A stretch of 64,000 nucleotides of DNA from Przewalskia tangutica. Lineage: Eukaryota > Streptophyta > Magnoliopsida > Solanales > Solanaceae. The position numbers were made by a program, and so were the translations under genes. Each line of letters opens with the position of its first letter. Position 1 is the stretch's first letter. This document shows, in pieces, positions 23,581 through 34,386 of the stretch. The notes below the pieces were generated by a model. That model did no database searches and had not been told where the DNA came from. It was given only the letters and a program-made list of their open reading frames with translations. The stretch is taken from assembly GCA_029844215.1 (NCBI GenBank), contig CM056728.1:86675676-86739675 (forward strand), written 5' to 3'.

Positions 23581-24100
23581 GGGTCGTGAAACAGTAGATA
23601 CAGGTGTATCCTTAACCCTCTAGAGACTAGTGTGATAAGATGAGTATACCTTAAGTGTTATGTTCAGGTAACATAAGTGTTAATTGTGATTTGAAATCAT
23701 GGTTAGTTAACCGGGTAAGATCGGGGGATAGAGAAAGTGGGAGCCTTAGAGTTTTATACGTGGAGACCTTAGAGGTAAGGCCATCTCGAGTAAAAGACGT
23801 GTTTTTATGTTTGACCCTTATCAGAGTGCATAGTACACGTGAGATATGTTTTTGTGATAAATCCCTGAGTGGTATGACATGAAAGAGGGTAGTTGAGTTG
23901 AGAAGACCACTAGGTTTTTCGTGACTTGATTAGTGAAATGGTTCCGGATCGGGGAACCAGAGTTTTTACGCGAAAGCGGGTCGGGTTGAGGACCAATCGC
24001 GGGTCAACCCGCGACCTGTATGGTGGTGGGGTCAGTTTGTGGTGGTCCCGCCAGGTGGTGGGGCATGAGGGTGTTAGGCCCAAGTTTAGTTAACCATCGT
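23581..24100 (+). other. Spacer between gag and integrase remnants, unit 3
   Basis: Near-identical to unit 2. No protease or reverse transcriptase motif seen. Confidence 0.65.
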
Positions 24101-24770
24101 ACGAGTTCGTGGATGCATTCGACCAGTAGTCGGGCCGATGAGGTCAGCCCCTCTTGTCTTTTAGTCAAGACCGTTTACTCGGCAGAGGGTTATGCGAGAT
24201 GTTATATCTGGAAAGTTGTGAGGCTGCACGGGGTGCCTGCTTTCACCTTATGACAGGCAGTGGAGCCCAGTTTATAGCTGTTTCTTTTCTGGAGGTTTTA
24301 CCAGGCAGGGTAGGAACTCAGGTGAGTCTTAGTATCGCATTCGCCCTCGGGCCAGTGTTTGGATTTCAGGGGTAGCTGCGAGGATTGTTGCCTCCTGTTG
24401 AGGGAGTGTTTTATAGCTACCATTTTAGTATTCGGATGTCGCCTTATGAAGCCTTATAGGGGCGGGAGTGTAAGTTGCCGGTCGATTGGCTCGATGTTGG
24501 CAAGGTTCAGATTGTTGGTTCATACCTGTTTCAGCAGAATGTGGTTAGGGTATGACGAGTTTTGGAAGACAGAGGAAACTTAGCCCGAGTTACTTTGGGC
24601 CTTTCAGATCATGTGAAGAGTAGGCCAGGTTGCCTATAGGTTAGCTTTTGCCGTCCGACTTAGGAGGCAGTATGTCCGGTCCTTCATGTTGTTAGGTTCG
24701 GAAAAGTATCGGAGATCCATCCAGAGTATTCCCAGTTATGATGATCAAGTTGGAGGTAGTAACCCAGAGA
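24101..24770 (+). pseudogene. Integrase remnant, array unit 3
   Basis: Best array copy. VKTVYSAEGYARCYIWKVV then RLHGVPAFTL read in one frame (24020-24253). GAQF and VGTQVSLSIAFA follow in the next frame (24154-24375), then the SIRMSPYEALYG-type segment and WLGYDEFWKTEET. The Asp of SDRG and the Gln-Thr-Glu region of the core are lost. C-terminal pieces run to about 24770. Confidence 0.8.
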
Positions 24771-25117
24771 TTTTTTTTTGAAATTGATGCAGTGGCAGAA
24801 ATGTGGTAAGTTATGAGAAAGAGTTCGAGTGTACGAGAAGGGTACGACGAGTAAGGGAAGAAGCGAGCATGTGTTAAGAACATATAAGTGATCAGTTCGT
24901 TTGTAAAGAAAAGGTGCGAGGGGAGTATCTTTTAGCCCTTGGGTGGGAGCTTTTGTAGTGATGGAGGTGATTCCTCGTGGACTTGGATATAAGTATTTGC
25001 GCGGGTTGTATCGTGGCCAGGTGTGGCATGTTTGTTTTTGGAAGTATAGTAGTGAAGACTATCTCTTGGCGCATGTTGCTTTGAGACTTAGAAGGAACAT
25101 TCGGGGCGAATATTTCT
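24771..25117 (+). other. 3' internal non-coding tail, unit 3
   Basis: As in units 1 and 2, with indels in the last 60 bp. Confidence 0.6.
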
Positions 25118-25128
25118 AAGGAGGAGAA
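25118..25128 (+). promoter_or_regulatory. Polypurine tract, unit 3, shortened
   Basis: AAGGAGGAGAA directly before LTR 4, two Gs shorter than in units 1 and 2. Confidence 0.85.
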
Positions 25129-28100
25129 TGTTATACCGTATTTCGCAGTATGTACGTGGGGACGTACGTAGAAAAGTTTGAGCCTTAAAGTATGTAAGGG
25201 CCGAAAAATTTTTGTTCACAACTACCTAAAAGAATCGTTTTCCGACGAAACGTCTTCCAAAGCTTGCGTAGGGAAAATTCCGGCTATGTCATTTATAATT
25301 TTTGCGGATTTTTCCGAGAGACTAAATATTTTGGACCAACGAGAGGGCGACACTTGTCACCCTCAAGTTGGTGGATGTGGGGCGGCAAGTTGGACGATTT
25401 GGAGGTCTTGGTTAGGTAGGATATTTTGTGTAGTAGATGGATAAGGACACTTGGATAAATCCTCACCCTACACTTGCATAGCACTTGGCTTGATCTTGGC
25501 CATTGGTTGGCCTATAAATACCCCCCTTGGTTGATGAACTTCTTCATCCTAAAATAGTTTCTAAGTCTTAAATTCTCCCTCCCCTCTTAGCTAGGTTCTC
25601 GTCCAAGCCTTGGTGAGGCTTTGGCCGAAACCCCCCTCCTAGTAGCCTTGGCCGAGAGTACCCCCCCCCCTACCTTGAGTTGTCTCGTAAAATACTACCC
25701 CCCCTCCTCTTGGTAGAAATACTCTCCAAATATTGTTACTATTCCAAAATACCTTGGCCCAAATACCTTGTAGTATTCCAAGGTTACACTTATACTAAAA
25801 GCCCGTAAATACTATTATACTTCCTTCACTACTAAACTAAAACCCTAAGGAAAATCTCCATAGTTGGTTGGAGTATTAAGAAGAAGTTGCGTAGAACTTC
25901 TAAGGGTTGTTTGGAGCGGGTTGGAGCACCCGGAGTAGGAGCTTAACGTTGCTCATGATCGACATTAAACTTGGATAATTTTGGGCTTACCGAGGTAAAT
26001 AATCCTATCCTTCTATTGTAATTGGAAATTACATACTGTTGTAGCATAGAAATGAATATAAGATTCATAGAAGAGAATTGAACTGTAATAGAAGCATATT
26101 ACAGAAGAGACTTGAACTGAAATCACATCAGAAGAATAATCTACAGAGTAGTCTAGGTATTGATAGACTTGTATAACCTTTATAGGTTGATTGATCTGCG
26201 AGTAGCATGTACTACTTGAAAGGTGGACGAGGCTAGCCGGGTTATAGCCGTGGAGCGTTTTGCTAATAGTCGATAATCGTCGCGAGGTATGTGATTCTTC
26301 CTATACTCTTGAGCATGATATTTTAAAAGAATATATATATAGTACGGTAGACGTACGTGTGTTAAACTGAACGTAGTTATACGGCAATGTCTTTTGACTT
26401 AAGCCTGAATAATAAGAAATCTTGAAGTATTTCAAAAGAATTAAGAAACCTTTTTGAAAGAAGAGTAATACTTGGTTTTGAAAACATAAGAGTTATACTA
26501 GCTTTATGGGAAGTTAGGTATAACGTCTTAAGAGAGATAAAGAGAATGGTTTACTGATCTTAAAAGATAAGAGACTTGACTTAAATGAATTAATATGAAT
26601 TTTGTGTGAAACCTCATTCGTGAGTAATGAGTACTTGGTTTTTTTAAAAGGAATAATGTTTTACTGATTTCGGAAATCAGAATAAGTATCGAACAAACCA
26701 CAGCAGCGCTAATAAAGGGAAATGTATTGACTAATAAAGTATTATTAAAACCAGTAGAAACCTCCATCTGCATAGAAGCTAAGATGAGACAAAATGATAT
26801 TACATTTCCTAGATCATGGCTGCTTTAATAAGATTGTTATGAACAAGAATAACCTACTCACACATAAGGCATATGTTTCTCAAATTGTTTTAAAGGATTA
26901 AAACTATGAACTACGAAACCTTTTCGAAAATGAGAAACTTGAGCATTTGAAATTAGGCAAACTTGAACGTTGGGAAAATAATGTTGTTACTTGATTTTAC
27001 AAAGGGAAGTGTTTTGGTTTACTTAACAATGCTAGTCACTCTATTTTTATACTACGGGTATCGGGTGACCTTTGTAAAAGAAATGGATCTTTAAAAGGAA
27101 TTTAACGTCGTAGTACTTTAGGTTAAAACCCTGACTTTGACATAAAATGAAAGTACCTTGAGTTGTGTATAACTTCCTATGCTTGTTGTTGTGAAACTTT
27201 CCTATGCTTATTGTGATAGCCTTTGTTGTGCAAGAATTGTGTTTCTATACTACCGTCTCTCGATGGAGGTAGGTTGACTTGTTGAGAACTTACTTGACGC
27301 GTCGCGGCGACGGAGAATTCCACCGCACGCCTCGCTGATAGGTGTTATTCCATGGACTAGCTCCATGAGGTTTTACTGTTCGCTTGGTATCGGTGGTGCC
27401 AGATTTGCCCCGCCTCGTGGCTGATTCGCCTTGGTACTGTAGTTAGCCCTCGCACTTGCCCCGTTCAGTGTAGTGACAAAGTCTCGTGATACGGCCTTGG
27501 TACCTGGTAGTTAGCCCTCGTACTTGCCCCGGTCAACTACGTGACCGGCCTTGGTATCTGGTAGTCGGCTTTCGTACTTGCCCCGTGTCAGCTTCGTGGT
27601 TTGGTTGTATAGTATTGTTAGTACGGCTTTGGCATCAGGTAGGACTTGGTGTTCATATGTATTCCTTAGTGCTTTTATATCATAGACTGCCGGTAGTGAG
27701 GAAGGTATTCCACGGGCATGATTGATGTTGTGGGCGTGAGACCCATAGTTATATTTGAGTGATGACTTTGAGGGCGTGAGTCCACGATACGACATGATCG
27801 CTATTTATTGTGAATCGTAGTTTGGTTATCATACATGTCTCCCCGCTTTATATAGACTACTATGATTTCATTTACGTATTTTCGCCACATACTTGGTACT
27901 GTTATCTCGACCTCCTTGGCCGTTCACGCCGCGGTAGAGGTACACCGCCGTTGATCCTAGCTCGTGGTCACGAGCGTTTGGGAAGCTCCGTTTCTCGGAG
28001 GCTTATCGGGTATAGTCCCCTGTCGTTGTAGGTGCTTACATTCAGGGGTATGGCGGGGCCCTGTCCCGCCATTGTTGTCATATCACTCTTAGAGGTCTGT

Positions 28101-28310
28101 AGTACTGTTGTGGGCAGAACTGTAAAAAAAAGGGATGTAACTGTTCTAGTTGATATTTATATATGCCGCAAGGCAACTTTCTCAGATTATTGTTTCATAC
28201 TTCATGTCATTTCGTGTTATTGTTTTATATTCCGCTGATTACTCTGATGTTGTATCACTAGGGTGCCCGGGGTAAGGCACCAGTCACGGGCCCGGGTTCG
28301 GGTCGTGACA
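25129..28310 (+). repeat. Array LTR 4 (family A), terminal
   Basis: 3182 bp, ends GGTCGTGACA and is followed by the CGCAG duplication instead of a primer site. TATA box at 25513-25520. Shares outer-type variants with LTR 1. Indels cluster at 25080-25150 and 27100-27440. Confidence 0.95.
25513..25520 (+). promoter_or_regulatory. TATA box of LTR 4
   Basis: TATAAATA, same context as the other array LTRs. It could drive read-through into 28311 and beyond. Confidence 0.7.
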
Positions 28311-28315
28311 CGCAG
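28311..28315. repeat. Target-site duplication CGCAG, right copy
   Basis: Pairs with 7676-7680. The family C LTR resumes directly after it. Confidence 0.9.
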
Positions 28316-28697
28316 GTTGAGGTACGTAGCTTGCTGATCCGCACTCTTAGGATCACTGTCAGTTCTTGGAAAGCTCCATTTCTCCGGAGGCTTTGTCTTT
28401 TGGTACGGTTCCCTGAGGTTGTAGACTTTTGTACATTCAGGGGGTATGGCGGGGCCCTGTCCCGTCACAGTTGTTATTCCTAGAGGTCTGTGGTCACATT
28501 TGTGGTTTGGGCTGTAAAAACAAGTTGTACTGTTTTACTTTTGATTAAGTATATTCTATGGAAGGTGGCCTTGTCGGCTAGCCGGTGATGTTTACTATTT
28601 ACAGGTTTATGTGTTATGTATGTTCCGCTGCTATTCTCTGATGTATACCTGACGGGGTGCCCTGTACGATCACCGCCGGGCCAGTCGGGTCGTGACA
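28311..28697 (+). repeat. Family C LTR 3' end
   Basis: Matches the reverse complement of 34392-34780 (CCGGAGGCTTTGTCTTTTGG, GGGCTGTAA, GGAAGGTGGCCTTGTCGGCT) and ends GTCGTGACA at 28697. No primer site follows, so this is a 3' or solo LTR in plus orientation. Confidence 0.88.
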
Positions 28698-28825
28698 AAC
28701 CCGATCCATTATATTTACGTATTTGTGAACACATATTCACTTTACGTTTTGTTGCGGCGTGCAACCCGATCCATTATGTTTATATTTATATATTTATGTG
28801 AACACGTATTCACTTTTCATATTTT
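28698..28825. repeat. Two-unit direct repeat AACCCGATCCATTAT...
   Basis: AACCCGATCCATTAT at 28698 and 28763, each followed by AT-rich sequence and GTGAACAC(A/G)TATTCACTTT; unit about 65 bp. Confidence 0.85.
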
Positions 28826-29038
28826 TCAGAAGATCGAATAAATAATATTCTCTTTACCAACATTCTGTCATTCATACTTGTAACGATTATAACTTTTTAA
28901 CCATAACTCCAACTAAGGTGTTTCTCAAGCGGAAATTAAGGTAAGACGGAGATATTTCACTGTACCAAATTTCATTTAAAACTACTTTGGGTAACTAACA
29001 CAAATTTATCCTCAAAACAGCCATATGAAATTTGTTTC

Positions 29039-29790
29039 GGCAGAATTTTTATTAAACAGAACCCAATCTTAGAATAGTCATAACTCCTAATCTGTAAACC
29101 CGTTCAAGTCCCATAAAATCTCAAAACGATGAGAACAGAGAGATACACGTCTCCATGTGAACCATCCTTTCATATTCTGTACCATTTGGTACAGTTTTAC
29201 ACTTTTATTCGCTGCCCTTTCTGGATCTCGATAGATCCGAGGCAGAAACTTTAAACATCGATAACTCTCAATACGTAAGTCTGATAGACCTCCGTAAGGT
29301 CTCAAAATGTCCAAAACAGAGAGATATAGAACTTTCATTTAGCAAAAATTTTCATATTTCCCACGGATTAGTACAATTTTACGTTTCAACGTCCTGCCCT
29401 TATGGATTCCGATGAATCCGAGGCAGCAACTTCAAACTACAATAACTCTCAACTCGTAAGTCCGTTTTAACAACTCTTTATCTATATCTGTCCGTAACAG
29501 AGAGATTTACAACCATGTAAATTTTCATATAATTCTAATAAGTAAAACTCAATAAAAATAGTCTGTAATTATGCCTTTCCGAATTTCAGCCAAATCTAAG
29601 GCAGGAAATTTGAACTATGATAACTTTCAAACCGTATGTCCATTTTACCTCCTTTTTGGTTCTATATGATCATAATAGAGAGGTGTACCATTCTTACGAA
29701 TTTCATCAAATTCTAACAATTATAACTCAGTGAGAACAGTTCGTAAAGTTCATGACGCAACTAGTTGTCTAAACAATCAAAAGTTCAATA
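29039..29790. repeat. Diverged tandem repeat, ~180-200 bp units
   Basis: Unit landmarks GGCAG at 29039, 29241, 29422 and 29600 (spacings 202, 181 and 178). Each is followed by an AACTCTCAA-type phrase, a GTAAGTC-type phrase and CAGAGAGAT. The units are clearly related but well diverged, so this array is much older than the surrounding minisatellites. Confidence 0.75.
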
Positions 29791-30084
29791 TTTCTTTTCA
29801 ACACTCAATTCTTATTCTAACATGTATTGAACTTAAAATAAAGCATGTTACCAAGAATTTCTGAGTGAGAAAACTCACCTTGTAAGTGTGAAGATTATTG
29901 TTGTGTGGTTGCTAAAATGATCCTTACTCTCTAGTATTTTGATTCTTGTTCTTCTTGCCCTCTTGGTATTTTTTCCAGATTTTTTCCTCTTCTTTTCACT
30001 TGTTTTTTTCTGATTTCCTATTCTTTGTGCTAGGTATTTTATTTGTGCCATGTACAATGTATATGTAGAAGAGTTTTCTATAAC

Positions 30085-30230
30085 CTATGAGAGGTGGAAT
30101 GACAAGAGTTGGAGGGGAAATGAAAAGGGGGGGGGGGGGGGGGGAGAGAGAAGGGAAGGGACGTGCACTGCGGCATGCATGTTTTTTTTTTGTTTTTTTT
30201 TTGTTTTATTATTTTCATTTTATCTATCTA
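30085..30230. repeat. Homopurine block with an 18-G tract, then T-rich block
   Basis: 30127-30144 is 18 consecutive G, inside GAGAGG...GAGAGAGAAGGGAAGGG. T runs of 9-10 bases follow at 30182-30225. Chance ORFs here (poly-Gly, poly-Phe) are not genes. Confidence 0.85.
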
Positions 30231-30344
30231 TTTATCCAACTTTAACACTAACTCTATCACATGCAATTTATTCTTTGTTTTCTTATACATATATATATTT
30301 TTATTAACCCAACCACAACTATATATATATATTTTTTCGGATTT

Positions 30345-30512
30345 TACATTCTCTCCTCCTTAAGAAACATTCGTCCTCGAATGTGAATAAGGTCGTAACA
30401 TAATCACATAGACACAATAATGTTTATTGTTATTGTAACAAATTTGGGGCTTCACATTCTCCCTTCCTTAAGAAGCATTCGTCCTCGAATGAGAATAAGG
30501 TTGTAACACACG
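30345..30512 (-). repeat. Duplicated polypurine region of the older element
   Basis: CATTCTCTCCTCCTTAAGAA at 30347 and a closely related CATTCTCCCTTCCTTAAGAA at 30457, both followed by CATTCGTCCTCGAATG and AATAAGGT(C/T)GTAACA. Minus-strand reading: CATTCGAGGACGAATG then a purine tract then TGTAAAAT (30348) or TGTGAAGCCCC (30458). Two candidate LTR starts result. Confidence 0.8.
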
Positions 30513-30598
30513 TATAGACACGCAAATGACACACATACGAAGTACTATGTAACACATTTTTTTATTACCTTAGTCAAATAGGAATGGATATTTGACTT

Positions 30599-30864
30599 TC
30601 ATCGCTCTTCTTGACTTCCGGTGGCTTCCTCTGTGGAGTGATTCCTCCATAGGACTTTCACGGAAGCAATATCTTTATTTCTAAGGCGTTGGACCTTTCT
30701 ATCAAGTATTTCTACCGAAGCCTCTTCATATTGAAACTCTTTATTAAGAACTATCTTCTGGGGAAGGATGACGTGACTTGGATCGTGCAAGTATTTTCGT
30801 AACATTGACACATGAAATACCGGATGCACTGCTTCCAGCTCTTGTGGAAGTGCTAATTCGTAAG
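30599..30864 (-). pseudogene. C-terminal tail of a Tekay/Del-like chromovirus integrase
   Basis: Minus strand reads ELEAVHPVFHVSMLRKYL then HDPSH, EASVEILDRKVQRLRNKDI and ASVKVLWRNHSTEEAT before a stop at 30599. This is the well-known conserved end of gypsy chromovirus pol (HPVFHVSMLRK, VEILDR, VKVLWRNH, EEATWE). The Trp of EATWE is Gly here. Upstream pol is cut at 30865 by a B-family LTR. It is the only pol fragment in the window from a family with its own enzymes, and it is older than the neighbouring insertions. Confidence 0.9.
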
Positions 30865-31277
30865 TGTTACACCCCGTAGTTCCAGAGTATGTATGTGAGG
30901 ACGTACGTACGAGAATACGACATTAATATTGGAAAGGAAGAAAGATTTTTTTTTGACGGAAAAGTTTCCGGATTTGGTCATGTGGGGCCCACGGGGAAAA
31001 TTTACGGTTTTGTGGGGCCCACTTTGTTTTCGAGATTTTAGATATTTTGGATATTTTCGGAAGATGAAATATTTTGGACGAGTAGGAGGGCGACATGTGT
31101 CACCCCCTAGGTGGCACATGGCCGAAATGTGGTGCCATGTGTCCTTGGCCGAAATTGCCTTACAAGTGGAAAGCCACTTGTCTTCTTCTTTGTGTAGGCA
31201 TGTGGATGGTGGGACCCGCACACACTTGTCCCCCAATCTCACCACACACTTGCCTTGATCTTGGCCTTTGATTTCTC

Positions 31278-31285
31278 TATAAATA
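31278..31285 (+). promoter_or_regulatory. TATA box, outer B LTR
   Basis: TCTCTATAAATACCCCCC, about 410 bp into the LTR. This is the region missing from the minus-strand B element. Confidence 0.72.
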
Positions 31286-32989
31286 CCCCCCTTAAGTTGC
31301 AAGACTTCATCATCCACACTTGAGAAATTCCAAGGCAAAAATACTCCCTCCCTTTGTGGTGTTCTCGTCCACCCCCCCACTTTGTGTAGAGAAATACTTC
31401 AATTGTTGTTGTATAAATCCCAAATACCTTAGTCTAGTGTCCCTAGTAGTATTCTAAAGTAATCCCAACATAAGAGCCCAGAAATACTACTTTATTCCAA
31501 TAGTCGTAAAATGAAACCCTAGGAAAATCTTCATAGCTTGGATGAAGTGTTAAGAGAAGTTGTTTAGAAACTTCTAAGGGTTGCTTGGAGCGGATTGGAG
31601 AGTAAGGAATAAGATCTAAACATTGCTCAGGATCGACTTATAAATCTTGGATAATTTTGGGCTTATCGAGGTAATGATCTATGTCCTTCTATTGTAATTG
31701 GAAATTACATATTGTAGTAGTTTATATTTGAGTAAGATTTATGGAAGGATGATTAAAAAGAATTGAACTGTATTTACATTGGACTGTATTTACAGTAGAC
31801 TTGTGTAGTATTACTGTGGGGCAGTTTTGTACACGTCCAGTAGGCGTGTAATCCCCTTTGAGTTGTTGGCTTGGTAGCAGGCCTTGATAAAGGAGGATAT
31901 ATGTGGTTACGGGAGGGGAGGTGCTGCCGAATTTTCCGTAGAATAAGGAACCTTGTACTTAGAAATGTTCTACGAAGAGATCTAGACGTTAATAGACGTT
32001 TTATGGCCATTATAGGTTGAAGTACTACGAGTAGCGTATTCTACTTGAAGGGTGGAAAAGGCTAACAAGGGTATAGTACTTTGGAGCGTTTTGCTATTTG
32101 TCGATAATCGTCGCGAGGTATGTGAACCTCTTCCTATCCTTTCTAGCATGATTGTTGTGAACTATGTAGTACGGTAGACGTACGTGTGCTAAACGAATTT
32201 GGTTGGTTTAAAACCTAAAGTGTTATAATGGCTTTATGGGAAGTTAGTTATAACGACTTTATGTAGGTAAAAGAATGGTATGTTGATTTTAAAAGATAAG
32301 AGACTTGACTTATATTTGACTTGATATGAAATGTTAAGAACTTGAATTGTGTTAAAGTGGTGAAACCTCATTCGTGAGTAATGAGTACTTGGTCTAGAAA
32401 AAGGAATAAGTTATATTGATTTTGGAAATGGGAATAAGTATCGAACAAGCCATTGCAGCGTTAATAAAGGAAAATGTAATGACAAATAATAATATTAAAA
32501 CAAGTAGAATCCTCCATCTGCATAGAAGCTAAGATAAGACAAAATTGTATTACATTTTATAGATCATGGCTGCTTTAATAAGAATCATTATAAACAAGTA
32601 TTGATTTTCTTAAATTCCAAAGTAAGGAACTTGATTTCTAAAAGAAAAGAGACTTGAAGAATTGAAGTGTTTTTCTGGTTTAAAAAGAAGACATGGTATT
32701 GTCTTGGTTTATTTAAAAAGAAGGTATGGAAATTGTTTTGGTTTACTTAAAATGATAGTTACTCTATTTTGATACTACGGGTATCGTGTGACCTTCGTAA
32801 AAGAAATGGATCTTTTTGAAAGAATTAAAGTACGTAGTACCTTGGGGTTAAAACCCAGATTTTTGGCATAAAATGAAAGTCTATGAGCACGTTGAACTTG
32901 CCTATGCTTGTTGTGATAGCCTTTGTTGTGCAAGTGTTTCATTTTGTGCTACCGAGTCTCTCGATGGAGGGCCGGCTATCTGGTTGATT

Positions 32990-33440
32990 GATGGACATAC
33001 TGACACGTTGGGTGGCCCACGGGTATGCTTCCACTATATCGATCCTTTTGGACATACTGACACGATGGGTGGACCACGGGTATGCTTCCACTAGGAGTGT
33101 TCTCTTGTTATTTTCTTTGGACATACTGACACGATGGGTGGCCCACGAGTATGCTTCCACTATGAGTGTTATCTTGTTATTTTCTTTTGGACATACTGAC
33201 ACGATGGGTGGCCCACGAGTATGCTTCCACTAGGAGTGTTCTCTTGTTATTTTCTTTGGACATACTGACACGATGGGTGGCCCACGAGTATGCTTCCACT
33301 ATGAGTGTTATCTTGTTATTTCCTTTGAACATACTGACACATCAGGGTGCCCACGTACGCCTACTGTGAGTGTTATCTTGTTATTTGCTTTGGACATACT
33401 GACACGTTGGGTGGCCCACGGGTATGCTTCCATTATGGGT
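32990..33440 (+). repeat. 69-bp LTR minisatellite
   Basis: GACATACTGACACGATGGGT units start at 32994, 33051, 33120, 33190, 33259, 33328 and 33393. Same unit as in the minus-strand B element (7 units here). The unit at 33328 is eroded. Confidence 0.93.
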
Positions 33441-34139
33441 GTTGTTTTACATCATGTACTGCCTACAGTGAGGAAGGAATTCCACGGGCATGATTGATAT
33501 TATGGGCGTGAGACCCATGGTTATATTTGAGTGATGACTTTGAGGGCGTGAGTCCCTGACTTGACATGACTGTACATATTGTGTACTGTAGTTTGGTTAT
33601 CATATATGTCTCCTGTTTTATATAGACTGTTATTGTTACACCCCGTAGCTCCAGGGTATGTATATGAGGACGTACGTACGAGTATACGACATTAAAATTG
33701 GAAAGTAAGAAAGATGTGATTTTTCGACGGAAAAGTTTCCGGATTTTGTGAAGGAAAAGGTTCGTTAATGGGAATTGGATTCCCAGATTTGGTATTCGGA
33801 CTTCTTGGAATATTAGAGAATTATGAAATTTTATTTCCGGAATTGGTCACGTGGGGCCCACGGGAGAAATTTACGGTTTTGTGGGGCCCACTTTGTTTTC
33901 GAGATTTTGGGCATTATGAATATTTTCGGGAGATGAAATATTTTGGACGAGTAGGAGGGCGACATGTGTCACCCCCTTAGGTGGCACATGGCCGAAAGTA
34001 GCATGCCATGTGGCCTCTTGGCCGAATGGTGTTGACATGTGGCTAGCCACTTGTCTTGCTTGGACAAGTGGCTTGTGGCACACACACTTGTCCCCAAGAT
34101 CTACCACACACTTGCCTTGATCTTGGCCATTGAATGTCC

Positions 34140-34147
34140 TATAAATA
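34140..34147 (+). promoter_or_regulatory. TATA box, second B element
   Basis: TGTCCTATAAATACCCC; the 3' LTR has the same box at 60455-60462. Confidence 0.7.
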
Positions 34148-34386
34148 CCCCTTAAGTTGCAAGACTTAATTCATCCACACTTAGAGATTTCCAAGCTTGA
34201 AAAATACTCTCTCCCTCTAGTGGTTGTTCTCGGCTTTGGCCCTCCCCCTTGAGCAAAAATTGTCCATAAATCCTTAAACTTTTTAGTGTTCTTCCTTAAG
34301 GTGTTAGGAAGATTGTAAACCAAGAGTTGGAAAAGATTTCACACCCCTAGCCTTTGAAACTCACCTTGGCCGAAAGTTGCCTAGTT

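Larger units (their letters stand above)
7681..28310 (+). mobile_element. Tandem array of a family A retrotransposon: LTR-int-LTR-int-LTR-int-LTR
   Basis: Four LTRs start at 7681, 13500, 19271 and 25129, giving periods of 5819, 5771 and 5858 bp. Three internal regions (10848-13499, 16679-19270, 22483-25128) each have a primer site, gag remnant, integrase remnant and purine tract. Internal LTRs are shared by neighbouring units, and one 5-bp duplication (CGCAG) flanks the whole 20,630 bp. The simplest reading is one insertion amplified by unequal recombination between LTRs. An assembly expansion is possible but would have to respect unit-specific variants. All units lack protease, reverse transcriptase and RNase H. 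Confidence 0.93.
28698..30348 (-). repeat. AT-rich LTR-like region of an older minus-strand element
   Basis: Lies immediately beyond the polypurine region and integrase tail of the minus-strand element at 30349-30864, where that element's 3' LTR should be. Minus-strand start TGTAAAATCCG at 30348. The left end is not defined; the family C LTR ends exactly at 28697. Contents are an AACCCGATCCATTAT direct repeat (28698 and 28763), diverged ~180-bp repeats, a G tract and T-rich runs. No coding region. Confidence 0.5.
30865..33633 (+). repeat. Family B LTR, outermost of the right-hand nest (interrupted)
   Basis: Starts TGTTACACCCCGTAG inside the integrase tail. TATA box at 31278-31285, donor-like GAGGTATGTG near 32116, 69-bp minisatellite at 32990-33440. 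Cut at 33634 within TATAGACTGTTAT by a second B element; the remainder would lie right of the window. Bases before it are GTAAG (candidate target duplication). Confidence 0.88.

Noticed and set aside
30050..30363. ORFs with poly-Gly and poly-Phe runs
   Set aside because: Low-complexity translation of the G18 tract and T runs; no homology or conservation.
28698..30864. A host gene in the only stretch not obviously part of the A/B/C families
   Set aside because: The only protein similarity is the integrase tail at 30599-30864; the rest is AT-rich repeats with no exon-like frames.
33768..34107. ORFs such as MGIGFPDLVFGLLGIL repeated at 38610, 53658 and 60083
   Set aside because: All lie in B LTR U3 upstream of the TATA box; similarity follows from LTR copies, and no domain is recognisable.
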